Below are positions 34,471 to 41,812 of a stretch of 64,000 nt of DNA, in pieces. Location of the stretch: NCBI GenBank assembly GCA_958296115.1, contig OY282442.1, forward strand, positions 1,807,158 to 1,871,157, given 5' to 3'. The notes under the pieces were generated by a model. That model did not search any database, was not told where the DNA came from, and saw only the letters and a program-made list of their open reading frames with translations. A program made the translations under genes and the position numbers. Origin of the DNA: an uncultured Dehalococcoidia bacterium. Lineage in GTDB: Bacteria > Chloroflexota > Dehalococcoidia > Lucifugimonadales > CAJWER01. The first letter of the stretch is position 1; every line of letters starts with the position of its first letter.

Positions 34471-35205
34471 TCAGGGATGGGGGCTCGAGGCGGCCAGCCG
34501 GCGCTCGCCGAGGGCGCGGGCCGCGTCCGCCACGACGTTGGCGGCGTACTCCAGGTCCACCTCGCTGGTGTTGATGACCATGTGATAGAGATGAGGGTCA
34601 TCCGGGTCTTCTATGCCGAAGAACCGGCGGAAGTAATGCGCCCTCGCCTCGTCGCGGTCGCTCACCACCTGCTCGGCCTGCTCCCTGTCGAGCTGGTCGC
34701 GCTCCATGATTCTCGCGACACGGTCATCCACGTCGGCCACCGCCCCGACGCGGAGGGCCTGCGGCTCGTCCTTGAGAATGATGGACGCGCCCCTGCCCAC
34801 CAGCACGACGTTGCCGGAGGCCGCCATGTCCTGTATCACGCGCCGAATGGCCTCGATGTACGCCTCGTCCTCTACCTCGTGGCCGCGGGTGGCCGGCTGC
34901 GGCGGTATGGCCTCGAACTCCTCCGTCAGGAACGCCATCGAGCCCGGCCCGAAGTACGGGTCCCCGCTCACGCCGCTTACGGCCGACCTTTCCAGGACGC
35001 GGTGCAGGAACCCGGAGAATCGGCCCGCCCTGGTGGGCGCGCGCTCTTCCCGCTGGTGAAGCGCCGCGACCGTGGCCCCGACCTCGGGCGCGGCCCGGGT
35101 GAGGATGAGCCTGTCCACGTAATCCGCGTCCAGCTTGGCGGCCACCATGGGCCCCAGCAGCCTGCCGCCCCCTCCGGTGAGCCCGCCTATCGCCACGACT
35201 GTCAT
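34471..35205 (-). CDS. Cytidylate kinase-like family protein
   Basis: 244 residues. It has the N-terminal phosphate-binding loop GGLTGGGGRLLGP in a modified form and the internal VVLVGRGASIILKDEP motif typical of the cytidylate kinase-like family (PF13189), followed by DREQAEQVVSDRDEARAHYFRRFFGIEDPDDPHLYHMVINTSEVDLE. It is expected to be a P-loop nucleotide or small-molecule kinase. True substrate is unknown. The ribosome binding site GGGAGG precedes the ATG, and an extended -10 lies at 35252-35260. Confidence 0.8.
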   Translation of the reverse strand: MTVVAIGGLTGGGGRLLGPMVAAKLDADYVDRLILTRAAPEVGATVAALHQREERAPTRAGRFSGFLHRVLERSAVSGVSGDPYFGPGSMAFLTEEFEAIPPQPATRGHEVEDEAYIEAIRRVIQDMAASGNVVLVGRGASIILKDEPQALRVGAVADVDDRVARIMERDQLDREQAEQVVSDRDEARAHYFRRFFGIEDPDDPHLYHMVINTSEVDLEYAANVVADAARALGERRLAASSPHP

Positions 35206-35251
35206 CGTTCAGATCCTCCCTTTCGGATGCGCCGCGCCTTGTGAAAGGATA

Positions 35252-35260
35252 AATATAGCA
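35252..35260 (-). promoter_or_regulatory. Extended -10 promoter for the cytidylate kinase-like gene
   Basis: Minus strand TGC TATATT (35260-35252), about 47 nt upstream of the start codon. No -35 was identified. Confidence 0.45.
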
Positions 35261-35278
35261 CGCCGCCCGGCTCGCGGG

Positions 35279-35791
35279 TTACACGCGGAGCTGCGCGAAC
35301 AGGTCGTAGCCGCGCAGCCTGTCCCTGCCGCGAAGGTCAACCAGCTCTATCAGGACTGCTAGGCCCGCCGCCTCGCCGCCCGCGCGCTCGACGAGACGGG
35401 CCGCCGCGGCCATCGTGCCGCCGGTGGCGAGCAGGTCATCCATGATGAGGACCCGCTGGCCCGGCCGGATAGCGTCGGTGTGCATCTCGATCGAGTCCCG
35501 CCCATATTCGAGGGCATAGGACTCGGCGTATGTCTCGTAGGGCAGCTTGCCGCGCTTCCGCAGCGGCGCGAGGGACTTTCCGAGCCTGTCTGCGAGGGGA
35601 GCCGCGAACAGGAACCCGCGCGCCTCTATCCCCGCGATAACGTCAATTCGGGCGTCGGAATAGCGCTCCGCAAAGCGGTCTATGGAGGCGGCGAACGCCT
35701 TCGGATCCCCCAGCAGGGGGGTGATGTCCGCGAACATGATGCCAGGCTTCGGGAAGTCTGGGATTTCCCTGATGTATCGAGATATGTCCAT
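35279..35791 (-). CDS. apt: Adenine phosphoribosyltransferase
   Basis: 170 residues from the ATG at 35791 (minus strand); the frame continues upstream, but this start gives the standard [29 protein letters not shown]. The PRPP-binding motif is [27 protein letters not shown]. It salvages adenine to AMP. The divergent neighbour is the alpha/beta hydrolase gene 35892. Confidence 0.95.
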   Translation of the reverse strand: MDISRYIREIPDFPKPGIMFADITPLLGDPKAFAASIDRFAERYSDARIDVIAGIEARGFLFAAPLADRLGKSLAPLRKRGKLPYETYAESYALEYGRDSIEMHTDAIRPGQRVLIMDDLLATGGTMAAAARLVERAGGEAAGLAVLIELVDLRGRDRLRGYDLFAQLRV

Positions 35792-35891
35792 TCGATGTCC
35801 CTGCGCGCATGGATTATCGGCGCTTGGGGACATTATCACAGGTTTCACGGCGGCGCGCTGGGATGTACACTTGCGGGTAGGAGGGCGCGGC

Positions 35892-36794
35892 ATGGATCAG
35901 GAAGAGCGACGGGAGCTGCTTTACGGGTTGCTGGGCGACCTGCCCGACCGCGGTCGGCCAGTGTCGGCCCGTCTGGTTGCCGAGGAGCGGCGCCCCGGCT
36001 ACATCCTGGAAAAGCTGGTACTCGGCCTGAACGGGATAGAGGACGCGCCGGCGTACCTGACGCGGCCGGTTGGGGCTCGGGGGCGGATTCCATACATCCT
36101 GTACAACCACGCCCACGGCGGCGACTACGAGCTGGGCAAGGAAGAGCTGCTCGTGGGGCGCAAGGCGCTGCTGGACCCGCCGTACGCGGAGGTCCTGGCG
36201 GACATGGGCTTCGGGGCGCTGTGCATAGATACGTGGGCATTCGGGGAGCGGCGCGGGCTGACGGAGCACTCGATCTTCAAGCGGATGCTCTGGCGCGGGC
36301 AGGTGATGTGGGGGATGATGGTGTATGACAGCATTCGCGCGCTGGATTACCTGGAATCGCGCGGCGACGTGTACCACGGGCGAATCGGGACCATGGGCAT
36401 CTCGATGGGCAGCACGATGGCGTGGTGGACCGCTGCGCTGGACACGCGGGTCAAGGTGTGCGTGGACCTGTGCTGCCTGACGGACTTCCACGCGCTGATC
36501 GCGCGCGGGCTGGACCATCACGGGATGTACTACTTCGTGCCGGGGCTGCTGAAGCATTTCACGACGGGCGCTATCAACGCTCTGATAGCGCCGCGCCCGC
36601 ACTTGGGCATCGCGGGCATATATGACAAGCTGACGCCGCCGGAGGGCCTGGACCGGATAGACGCGGAGGTGAAGACGGCTTACGAGGCTGCGGGCGCGCC
36701 GGAGGCGTGGAGGCTGTCGCGCTACGCCGTGGGCCACTTCGAGACGACAGCGATGCGGGCGGAGGTCGTGGAGTTCCTGCGGGAGTGGCTGTGA
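35892..36794 (+). CDS. Alpha/beta hydrolase (dienelactone hydrolase/acetyl-xylan esterase-like)
   Basis: 300 residues from ATG 35892; the longer frame upstream overlaps apt antisense. The nucleophile elbow is [14 protein letters not shown], preceded by [17 protein letters not shown] late Asp ([13 protein letters not shown]) and His ([11 protein letters not shown]) complete a plausible triad. No signal peptide. It probably hydrolyses an ester or lactone; substrate unknown. It is followed after 1 nt by the alcohol dehydrogenase gene, so the two form an operon. Confidence 0.8.
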   Translation: MDQEERRELLYGLLGDLPDRGRPVSARLVAEERRPGYILEKLVLGLNGIEDAPAYLTRPVGARGRIPYILYNHAHGGDYELGKEELLVGRKALLDPPYAEVLADMGFGALCIDTWAFGERRGLTEHSIFKRMLWRGQVMWGMMVYDSIRALDYLESRGDVYHGRIGTMGISMGSTMAWWTAALDTRVKVCVDLCCLTDFHALIARGLDHHGMYYFVPGLLKHFTTGAINALIAPRPHLGIAGIYDKLTPPEGLDRIDAEVKTAYEAAGAPEAWRLSRYAVGHFETTAMRAEVVEFLREWL

Positions 36795-36795
36795 T

Positions 36796-37881
36796 ATGAA
36801 AGCGGTCCTGCTGCGCGAGCTGAACGCCCCATTGTCCGTCGAGGAAGTTGACCTGGACGGGCCGAGCTCAGGCGAGGTCCGCGTAGATGTCAAGGGCGCC
36901 GGCGTCTGCCATAGCGACTATCACGCGGTTACGGGCCATAATCCGCCTTACGCGCTCCCGACCGTGCTGGGCCATGAAGGCGCGGGCGTGGTTGCCGACG
37001 TCGGGCCGAACGTAACCGACTTTGCGCCGGGGGACCACGTAGTATTCTCCCTGACGGGACAGTGTGGCCGCTGCCGCAACTGCACGGTTGGCCGCGCGAA
37101 CCTCTGCGAGAATGAATGGGGGCCCCCGTATATGCGTGACGGCACGAATCGCTTCAGCCAGAATGGAGCGCCGATTGCACACCGCCACGCGGCGTTTTCG
37201 GAGTCCACCACGATTCCAGCCGAGTTCGCAGTGAAGATACCCAACGAAATGCCCCTGGAGAAGGCGGCGATAATCGGCTGTGCGGTTACGACAGGGGTGG
37301 GCGCCGTGGTCAACAGGGCCAAGGTCGAGGCCGGCGGCGCAGTGGCGGTATTTGGCTGCGGCGGTGTGGGGCTGAACGTCATCCAGGGAGCGGTTCTTGC
37401 CGCCGCATCCAAGATCATCGCCGTAGACGTGGCCGCCTTCAAGCTCGAGATGGCTCGAAGCCTGGGCGCCACCCACTCGATTGACGCGGGCGCGGCGGAC
37501 CCTGTCGAGCTCATCGGCGAGATCACCCACGGGGGAGCCGACTATGCGTTCGAGGTTATCGGCTCGCCGTCGGTAACTCGCCAGGCATTCGAGTCCGTCC
37601 GCCCGGGCGGCATGGCCGTAGCGGTCGGCGTGCCGCCGATGGACGCGGACATAACGGTCCCGGCCAGGATGCTCTTCATGGACCGGGGTCTATTGGGCTC
37701 TTTCTACGGGTCGGGGCGGCCCAGGGTCGATTTTCTCTGGCTGATCGAGCTGTACATGGACGGCCGCCTCAAGCTCGACGAGCTGATAACCAGGTACCGA
37801 CCACTGGAAGAGGTCAACGAAGCCTTTGACGACATGATAACAGGGGTCGCCGCCCGGACCGTGCTCACCCCCGCCAGGTAG
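36796..37881 (+). CDS. Zinc-dependent alcohol dehydrogenase (MDR superfamily, class III-like)
   Basis: 361 residues. Catalytic zinc ligands are visible in GVCHSDYHAVTG and in GHEGAGVV. The structural zinc lobe has four Cys (CGRCRNCTVGRANLC). The NAD-binding Rossmann motif is AVFGCGGVGLNVIQGA. Probably oxidises a primary alcohol or hydroxymethyl adduct with NAD. It starts 1 nt after the hydrolase gene, which suggests that the ester hydrolase product is its substrate, as inference. Confidence 0.92.
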   Translation: MKAVLLRELNAPLSVEEVDLDGPSSGEVRVDVKGAGVCHSDYHAVTGHNPPYALPTVLGHEGAGVVADVGPNVTDFAPGDHVVFSLTGQCGRCRNCTVGRANLCENEWGPPYMRDGTNRFSQNGAPIAHRHAAFSESTTIPAEFAVKIPNEMPLEKAAIIGCAVTTGVGAVVNRAKVEAGGAVAVFGCGGVGLNVIQGAVLAAASKIIAVDVAAFKLEMARSLGATHSIDAGAADPVELIGEITHGGADYAFEVIGSPSVTRQAFESVRPGGMAVAVGVPPMDADITVPARMLFMDRGLLGSFYGSGRPRVDFLWLIELYMDGRLKLDELITRYRPLEEVNEAFDDMITGVAARTVLTPAR

Positions 37882-37886
37882 GCCCC

Positions 37887-37916
37887 TTGACATGTACGCT
37901 TGCGTACAACTAGCAT
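37887..37916 (+). promoter_or_regulatory. Promoter with palindromic operator in its spacer
   Basis: TTGACA (37887-37892) and TAGCAT (37911-37916) are separated by 18 nt. Within the spacer is a perfect 7-bp inverted repeat, TGTACGC TT GCGTACA (37893-37908). A regulator bound there would block polymerase, so the gene at 37968 is probably repressed by a dimeric factor. No regulator gene is adjacent. Confidence 0.6.
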
Positions 37917-37926
37917 CAACATAGAT

Positions 37927-37946
37927 GCCCCAGCGCGTGCTGGGGC
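37927..37946 (+). other. Hairpin at the start of the transcript for gene 37968 (or ADH terminator)
   Basis: GCCCCAGC and GCTGGGGC pair around a 4-nt loop. It lies about 45 nt after the ADH stop and 10 nt after the -10, so it is either the ADH terminator or a 5-prime leader hairpin. No T-run follows. Confidence 0.45.
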
Positions 37947-37967
37947 GCATTCAGATGGACTGATAAC

Positions 37968-38672
37968 ATGCTGCAAAGCGAGCAGGACTGGCGCAACGCG
38001 GTTGAACAGAGTTGGATAGTCAGGTTTCCCCAGCAGCATCTCCATACCTTCGGCTCGACCAACATAGCCTACTACGTGGTTACCGAGCCTATCTACCAGG
38101 AGCTGCAGGAGTCCACGCAGGAGAGCGTGGTGCGAACCGGGCGCGTCATCGCCGAGCGTCCATCTATAGTAACGCCGACGTATGCGCTGAACCTGGACGG
38201 GTTCAGCTCGGAGGCCTACGACTACTTCTCCCACGTGTCCAGGGAATCCGGCCCGAACAGCCCAGGCATCCTCTACCAGTACCGCAAGGAGATAGGCGGG
38301 ATGGACATCGTGGGCGGCGTCCCCAGCGAGATCGCCCACAGGATAGCGGGCGACCTGGACCGTCGGCGTGAGGATATGTCGGTGGTCATGGTCGGGGTGG
38401 ACGAGGCGTGGGACGTCGCGCTGCTGAAGTTCATCTACGAGTTCACGTCGTCCTCGGTCGCGGGGAACGTGAAGGAGCTTGCCGGCCGCGGGATGCTCGA
38501 GCCGCAGGGGGACTTCGGGGGCGCGCCGCGGGCCGCCATAGACGCGATCGAGAGGATGTTCGTGAAGGTGCGCCAGGGGGAGAATCCGGAGATACTCAAG
38601 CGCGAGCTCGACCGCTGGGGCCTGTTCGAGTTCTACCAGGACCGATTCCTGGACCTGTTCACCCGGCGCTAG
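37968..38672 (+). CDS. Protein of unknown function (soluble, 234 residues)
   Basis: 234 residues with no signal peptide or membrane helix and a mixed alpha/beta pattern. Not recognised. Notable stretches are HLHTFGSTNIAYYVVTEPIYQEL, RVIAERPSIVTPTYALNLDGFSSEAYDYF and a helical C-terminus (NPEILKRELDRWGLFEFYQDRFLDLFTRR). Ribosome binding site is weak. The codon pattern matches neighbouring real genes, and the dedicated promoter with operator-like palindrome supports expression. It could be a regulatory or stress protein, but the sequence gives no direct evidence. Confidence 0.7.
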   Translation: MLQSEQDWRNAVEQSWIVRFPQQHLHTFGSTNIAYYVVTEPIYQELQESTQESVVRTGRVIAERPSIVTPTYALNLDGFSSEAYDYFSHVSRESGPNSPGILYQYRKEIGGMDIVGGVPSEIAHRIAGDLDRRREDMSVVMVGVDEAWDVALLKFIYEFTSSSVAGNVKELAGRGMLEPQGDFGGAPRAAIDAIERMFVKVRQGENPEILKRELDRWGLFEFYQDRFLDLFTRR

Positions 38673-38714
38673 CCGGGCCCGTCCACCCGTCGTTCCGCGA
38701 AGGCGGCTTCGTCC

Positions 38715-38742
38715 CGGGAGCGCAGGCGTCTCGCCTGCTCCC
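38715..38742. repeat. Palindromic GCAGGCG...CGCCTGC element (R3 core)
   Basis: GGGAGCGCAGGCG and CGCCTGCTCCC form a long hairpin around a short loop, 40 nt after the stop of gene 37968. The core is shared with the R3 elements at 25711 and 44799. Confidence 0.6.
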
Positions 38743-38771
38743 TTTCATATTCTGGCGCTGGTTCAATGTGG

Positions 38772-38813
38772 CATCACCCTCACCCTAACCCTCTCCCATC
38801 AAGGGAGAGGGGA
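38772..38813 (-). repeat. Dispersed palindromic repeat R1
   Basis: Reverse-orientation copy (ATCACCCTCACCCTAACC, then CTCTCCCATCAAGGGAGAG) between convergent genes 37968-38672 and the cupin gene. Confidence 0.85.
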
Positions 38814-38817
38814 GCGG

Positions 38818-39147
38818 TCAGTCCTTGTACTCCTCGCGGGGTGGCGAGAAGATGTCCAGCGTCAGCGCCCAGCCTTCGAGGGCGCGGGCGCTGTGCTCGA
38901 CACCGCCGGGGATGACGTAGGAGTCGCCGGGCCGCAGCGTCCGGGTCTCGCCGGCGATGGTCATCTCCATCACGCCCTCCAGCATCGCTCCGGCCTGCTC
39001 GTGTGGGTGCGTGTGGAGGGGAACCTCCGCGCCGGGGGCTATCTCTATGTGGCTCATCATTATCCTCTCGCCCCATATGGAGCGGGCCGTTACGCCGGGC
39101 GCGAGCTCCCTGCGCCTGGTCCGCGTCGAGTCGTAGAAGTGCGACAT
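38818..39147 (-). CDS. Cupin-domain protein
   Basis: 109 residues forming a single cupin barrel. Metal-ligand motif 1 is PLHTHPHEQAGAMLEG (two His and a Gln/Glu-type position), and motif 2 is PGDSYVIPGGVEHSARA. Small cupins of this type bind a divalent metal and may act as dioxygenases, isomerases or ligand-binding proteins. The specific reaction is not predictable. Downstream, on the opposite strand, is an R1 repeat; upstream is panE-like, 64 nt away on the same strand, possibly the same transcript. Confidence 0.85.
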   Translation of the reverse strand: MSHFYDSTRTRRRELAPGVTARSIWGERIMMSHIEIAPGAEVPLHTHPHEQAGAMLEGVMEMTIAGETRTLRPGDSYVIPGGVEHSARALEGWALTLDIFSPPREEYKD

Positions 39148-39211
39148 CGCTTCCCCCCCCCCGTTGGTCGTGCGCTAACCGCCTAACCCAGTATGGATTA
39201 GACCCTGTAAT

Positions 39212-40147
39212 CTATCTCTGCATCTCTGCAAGGGCGCGGTTGTGGGGCACCAGCAGGCAGGCGGTGATGAAGTCGTTGACGGGCGTCGCCACGCCGGTCT
39301 CCCAGCCCATCCGCGATACCGCGCCGTTCAGAACCTCGATCTCCAGCCTGCCGCCCTTCCGAAGGTCGGTGAACATGGACGATACGGGGTTCTCGCCTAC
39401 GTTGCGGAACTCGTCCAGCGTGGCCTCCACTACGTCGTCTTCTAAGTCTATCCCCTTCGCCTGCCCGACCGCCCGGGCCTCCTCCATGGCCATCCGCGTC
39501 ATTGTCTCGGCTTCCGGCGTCTCGAATATCTCCGGGAAGAACGCGCGGGTAACGCAGATCATGCCGCTCCAGCCGCAGATGTACACGAGCTTCTCCCAGA
39601 GCGCCCTGGTGACGTTGCGGGACAGCTCTATCGGCACGCCTGCGCCGTCGAACGCGGCGCGGACCCGCTCCGCTCGCTCGGTAACGCTTCCGTCCCGCTC
39701 GCCGAACACGATGAGGGGCGACTTGCCGGTCTCGGCCACGATGCCGGGCGCCTTCTTGTCGCCGTCTATGTACGTGGCCCCGAGTAGGACCTTGCCGGGG
39801 CCGAAGGCGGCCTCGAGCTGGTCGCCGGCGCCGATGCCGTTCTGGAGGGTGAGGACCGACGCGCCGGGGCCCACCGCCGGCCGGATGAGCTCGATGGCGG
39901 CGGGGTTGTCGTAGCCCTTCACGCAGAATAGGACGAGGTCCGCGGCATGGCTCTCGTCGGGCCGGTCCGTGACCGCGGGATGGACGGTGAAGTCTCCAAA
40001 GCTCACGCTCTCGACCCGCAGGCCGTCCCGCGCGATGGCCGCGAGATGCTCCCCCCTCGCCACGATGGTTACGTCATGACCGGCCCTGCTCAGCGCGCCA
40101 GCGTAGTAGCCGCCGACGCCCCCGGCTCCCATCACCAGTATCTTCAT
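39212..40147 (-). CDS. 2-dehydropantoate 2-reductase-like (PanE/ApbA)
   Basis: 311 residues. Rossmann motif MKILVMGAGGVGGYYAGALSRAGHDVTIVARG at the N-terminus. The active-site Lys is likely in NVTRALWEKLVYICGWSGMICVTR, and the C-terminal helical domain has NPVSSMFTDLRKGGRLEIEVLNGAVSRMG. The family reduces ketopantoate to pantoate for coenzyme A synthesis; some members act on other 2-oxo acids. No other pantothenate genes are near, so the specific substrate is not certain. Confidence 0.87.
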   Translation of the reverse strand: MKILVMGAGGVGGYYAGALSRAGHDVTIVARGEHLAAIARDGLRVESVSFGDFTVHPAVTDRPDESHAADLVLFCVKGYDNPAAIELIRPAVGPGASVLTLQNGIGAGDQLEAAFGPGKVLLGATYIDGDKKAPGIVAETGKSPLIVFGERDGSVTERAERVRAAFDGAGVPIELSRNVTRALWEKLVYICGWSGMICVTRAFFPEIFETPEAETMTRMAMEEARAVGQAKGIDLEDDVVEATLDEFRNVGENPVSSMFTDLRKGGRLEIEVLNGAVSRMGWETGVATPVNDFITACLLVPHNRALAEMQR

Positions 40148-40161
40148 AGCCTTCTCCTAGT

Positions 40162-40220
40162 GCATCCTGAATCATCCTCGCCCTAACCCTATCCGGTCAA
40201 GGGAGAAGGGGATAAGGCGG
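40162..40220 (-). repeat. Dispersed palindromic repeat R1, upstream of peroxiredoxin promoter
   Basis: Reverse copy containing GCATCCTGAATCATCCTCGC, CCCTAACCCTATCCGG and GGGAGAAGGGGATAAGGCGG. It ends about 14 nt before the extended -10 at 40234. Confidence 0.7.
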
Positions 40221-40233
40221 ACGACGAGCGCAA

Positions 40234-40242
40234 TGGTATAAT
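40234..40242 (+). promoter_or_regulatory. Extended -10 promoter of the selenoprotein peroxiredoxin gene
   Basis: TGG TATAAT is a perfect extended -10, 28 nt upstream of ATG 40271. GGAGG just before the ATG is the ribosome binding site. Confidence 0.65.
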
Positions 40243-40270
40243 CCTACCAGTCTGACGGCGGAGGTTGGAT

Positions 40271-40810
40271 ATGATCGAGGCGGGCCAGCCGGCGCCTGAC
40301 TTCACGCTTGTCGACCATAACAAGCGGCAGGTCTCGCTCAGCGGGTTTCGCGGCAGGAAGAACGTCGTCCTCTCCTTCTTCGTATTCGCGTTCACCGACA
40401 ACTGAACGAGCCAGATCGCCGACTTTCGAGAGTATAACTCGAAGTTCATGGCGCGAGACACCCAGGTGCTGGGTGTTAGCTGCGACCCTAGGCCAAGCCT
40501 GGCCGCTTACAACCTGTCGCTGGGACCGTCCAGCTCGTACCCCGTGCCGCTGCTGAGCGACTTCCATCCCCACGGCGAGGTGACGCGAGCCTACGGCCTG
40601 TTCAACGAGGAGACGGGGGCCTCGCTCAGGGCAGTGGTGATAGTAGACAAGCGCGGGATAGCGCGCTTCGCCCGCGTATACGCCAGCGTCCGGCTTCCGG
40701 GACCGACGGGACAGGGCCTGACCGAATCGGACCTAGACGTCGCCGACACGCTCGCGGAAGTGGACAATATCATCCTGAATCGCCCTAATCCGTCGAGGGA
40801 GATGGGATGA
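40271..40810 (+). CDS. Peroxiredoxin (AhpE/BCP-like) with selenocysteine at the peroxidatic position
   Basis: 179 residues if the in-frame TGA at 40403-40405 is read as selenocysteine (U45). Thioredoxin-fold peroxiredoxin landmarks are present on both sides: IEAGQPAPDFTLVDHNKRQVSLSGFRGRKNVVLSFF before the TGA, and TSQIADFREYNSKF, VLGVSCDP (Cys71) and RAVVIVDKRGIARFARVY after it. Cys-type relatives have AFTxxCT at exactly this place; here it is AFTDN-U-T. The frame is unchanged across the TGA. A SECIS-like stem-loop follows at 40422-40445. It reduces peroxides; selenocysteine would replace the peroxidatic Cys. An ordinary stop is conceivable but would cut the active site. Confidence 0.85.
40422..40445 (+). 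promoter_or_regulatory. Candidate bacterial SECIS element in the peroxiredoxin gene
   Basis: ACTT-T-CGAG pairs with CTCGAAGT, giving 8 bp with one bulged U (40426). The 7-nt apical loop is AGTATAA with G in second position. The loop begins 25 nt after the TGA, within the usual bacterial range of about 16-37 nt. This is the geometry expected for SelB recognition. Confidence 0.65.
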
Positions 40811-40834
40811 GTCGGGATGGGCTGTGCATTGCGC

Positions 40835-40840
40835 TATAAT
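40835..40840 (+). promoter_or_regulatory. -10 element upstream of the trmI leader ORF
   Basis: A perfect TATAAT, 33 nt upstream of ATG 40874 and directly followed by GAGCGCG. No clear -35. The intergenic gap from the peroxiredoxin stop is 63 nt. Confidence 0.5.
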
Positions 40841-40873
40841 GAGCGCGAATTGCCTTGCGGGAGGAGGCGCGTC

Positions 40874-40984
40874 ATGAGTCTCGTCTATTTGCAGGTAGAG
40901 GCAGGCAGCCCAGCGGCGGCGCTGGGGTCTCTCTGCCTTGCGCTGGATTCCCTGAGACGCGAGTCGTTGCCGATGGCGCTATGA
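40874..40984 (+). CDS. Small ORF (36 residues) translationally coupled to trmI
   Basis: Starts at ATG 40874 behind the strong site GGGAGGAGG and ends with TGA 40982-40984, overlapping the trmI ATG (ATGA). The product is MSLVYLQVEAGSPAAALGSL... with a Leu/Ser-rich C-terminus and no known family. The excellent ribosome binding site and the overlap suggest translation of this ORF delivers ribosomes to trmI, which has no site of its own. A functional micro-protein is possible but unproven. Confidence 0.5.
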   Translation: MSLVYLQVEAGSPAAALGSLCLALDSLRRESLPMAL

Positions 40985-41769
40985 CCTTGTTCAGCGCCGG
41001 CGACCACTGCATGATAGTGGACAGGCGGGGCAGGCGATACCTGATCCGGCTTGCGCCGTCGGCCCTGTTCAGCACGCACTTGGGCGACGTGGCCCACGAC
41101 GATATCATCGGGCGCGACGACGGCATCCGCGCGGCGACGTCGAGAGGGCACGTCGTTCTCGCGCTCAAGCCGACGATGGCGGACTACACCCGCTTGATGC
41201 CAAGAATAGCGACCGTGGTATATCCGAAGGACCTCGGCGCTATCCTGGTCCTCGGCGACATTCATCCTGGGCTGAGGGTGCTGGAGGCGGGCTCGGGTTC
41301 CGGGGCGGTTACGCTGGCGCTGGCGCGGGCGGTTGGCAAAGAGGGCAGGGTCTTTTCGTATGACGTGCGCCCTGACATGATCGAGCGTGCGCGGGAGAAC
41401 GTCGCGGCGGCGCTGCCGGACCATCCCCAGCTCACGTTCAAGCTGGGGGACGTGTCGGAGAAGATCGACGAGCGCGGGCTGGATAGGGTCGTGCTCGACC
41501 TGCCCGAGCCGTGGGACGTCGTATCCAACGCCGGCGACGCCCTTGAGCCCGGCGGCGCAATCGTCAGTTTCCTGCCGACGGTGGCGCAGTTCCAGGACCT
41601 GACGAACGCGCTCAGGGCAGACCGCCGGTTCGACCTAATCGAGACGGTCGAGGTGCTGGTGCGGCCCTGGTCGGCCGGTGGACGCAGCGTGCGTCCGGCG
41701 CAGCGCATGGTCGCCCACACGGGGTTCATAACCACGGCCCGCAAGTGCGAACCCAAGTCCGCCACCTAA
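40981..41769 (+). CDS. trmI: tRNA (adenine-N1)-methyltransferase TrmI
   Basis: 262 residues from ATG 40981; the open frame reaches 40855 but the earlier part is the shadow of the small ORF. N-terminal beta-rich domain (FSAGDHCMIVDRRGRRYLIRL), then the conserved YPKDLGAILVLGDIHPGLRVLEAGSGSGAVTLALARAVG with the SAM-binding loop, and DRVVLDLPEPWDV, the catalytic region. It makes m1A58 in the T-loop of tRNAs. Confidence 0.93.
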   Translation: MTLFSAGDHCMIVDRRGRRYLIRLAPSALFSTHLGDVAHDDIIGRDDGIRAATSRGHVVLALKPTMADYTRLMPRIATVVYPKDLGAILVLGDIHPGLRVLEAGSGSGAVTLALARAVGKEGRVFSYDVRPDMIERARENVAAALPDHPQLTFKLGDVSEKIDERGLDRVVLDLPEPWDVVSNAGDALEPGGAIVSFLPTVAQFQDLTNALRADRRFDLIETVEVLVRPWSAGGRSVRPAQRMVAHTGFITTARKCEPKSAT

Positions 41770-41781
41770 CGCCGCGAGGGG

Positions 41782-41812
41782 GCTTGGCGTCCTGAATCAC
41801 CCTCACCCTAAT
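41782..41812 (-). repeat. Truncated R1 repeat supplying the MidA stop codon
   Basis: TTGGCGTCCTGAATCACCC TCACCCTAATT is the outer end of a reverse R1 copy without its hairpin. The complement TTAGGGTGA encodes the final Leu-Gly and the TGA stop of the MidA gene. Confidence 0.75.

Noticed and set aside
40403-40405. TGA as a simple nonsense mutation or pseudogene mark in the peroxiredoxin
   Set aside because: It hits precisely the catalytic Cys position, the frame is intact on both sides, no other damage is visible and a SECIS-like hairpin follows. A random stop there is unlikely.
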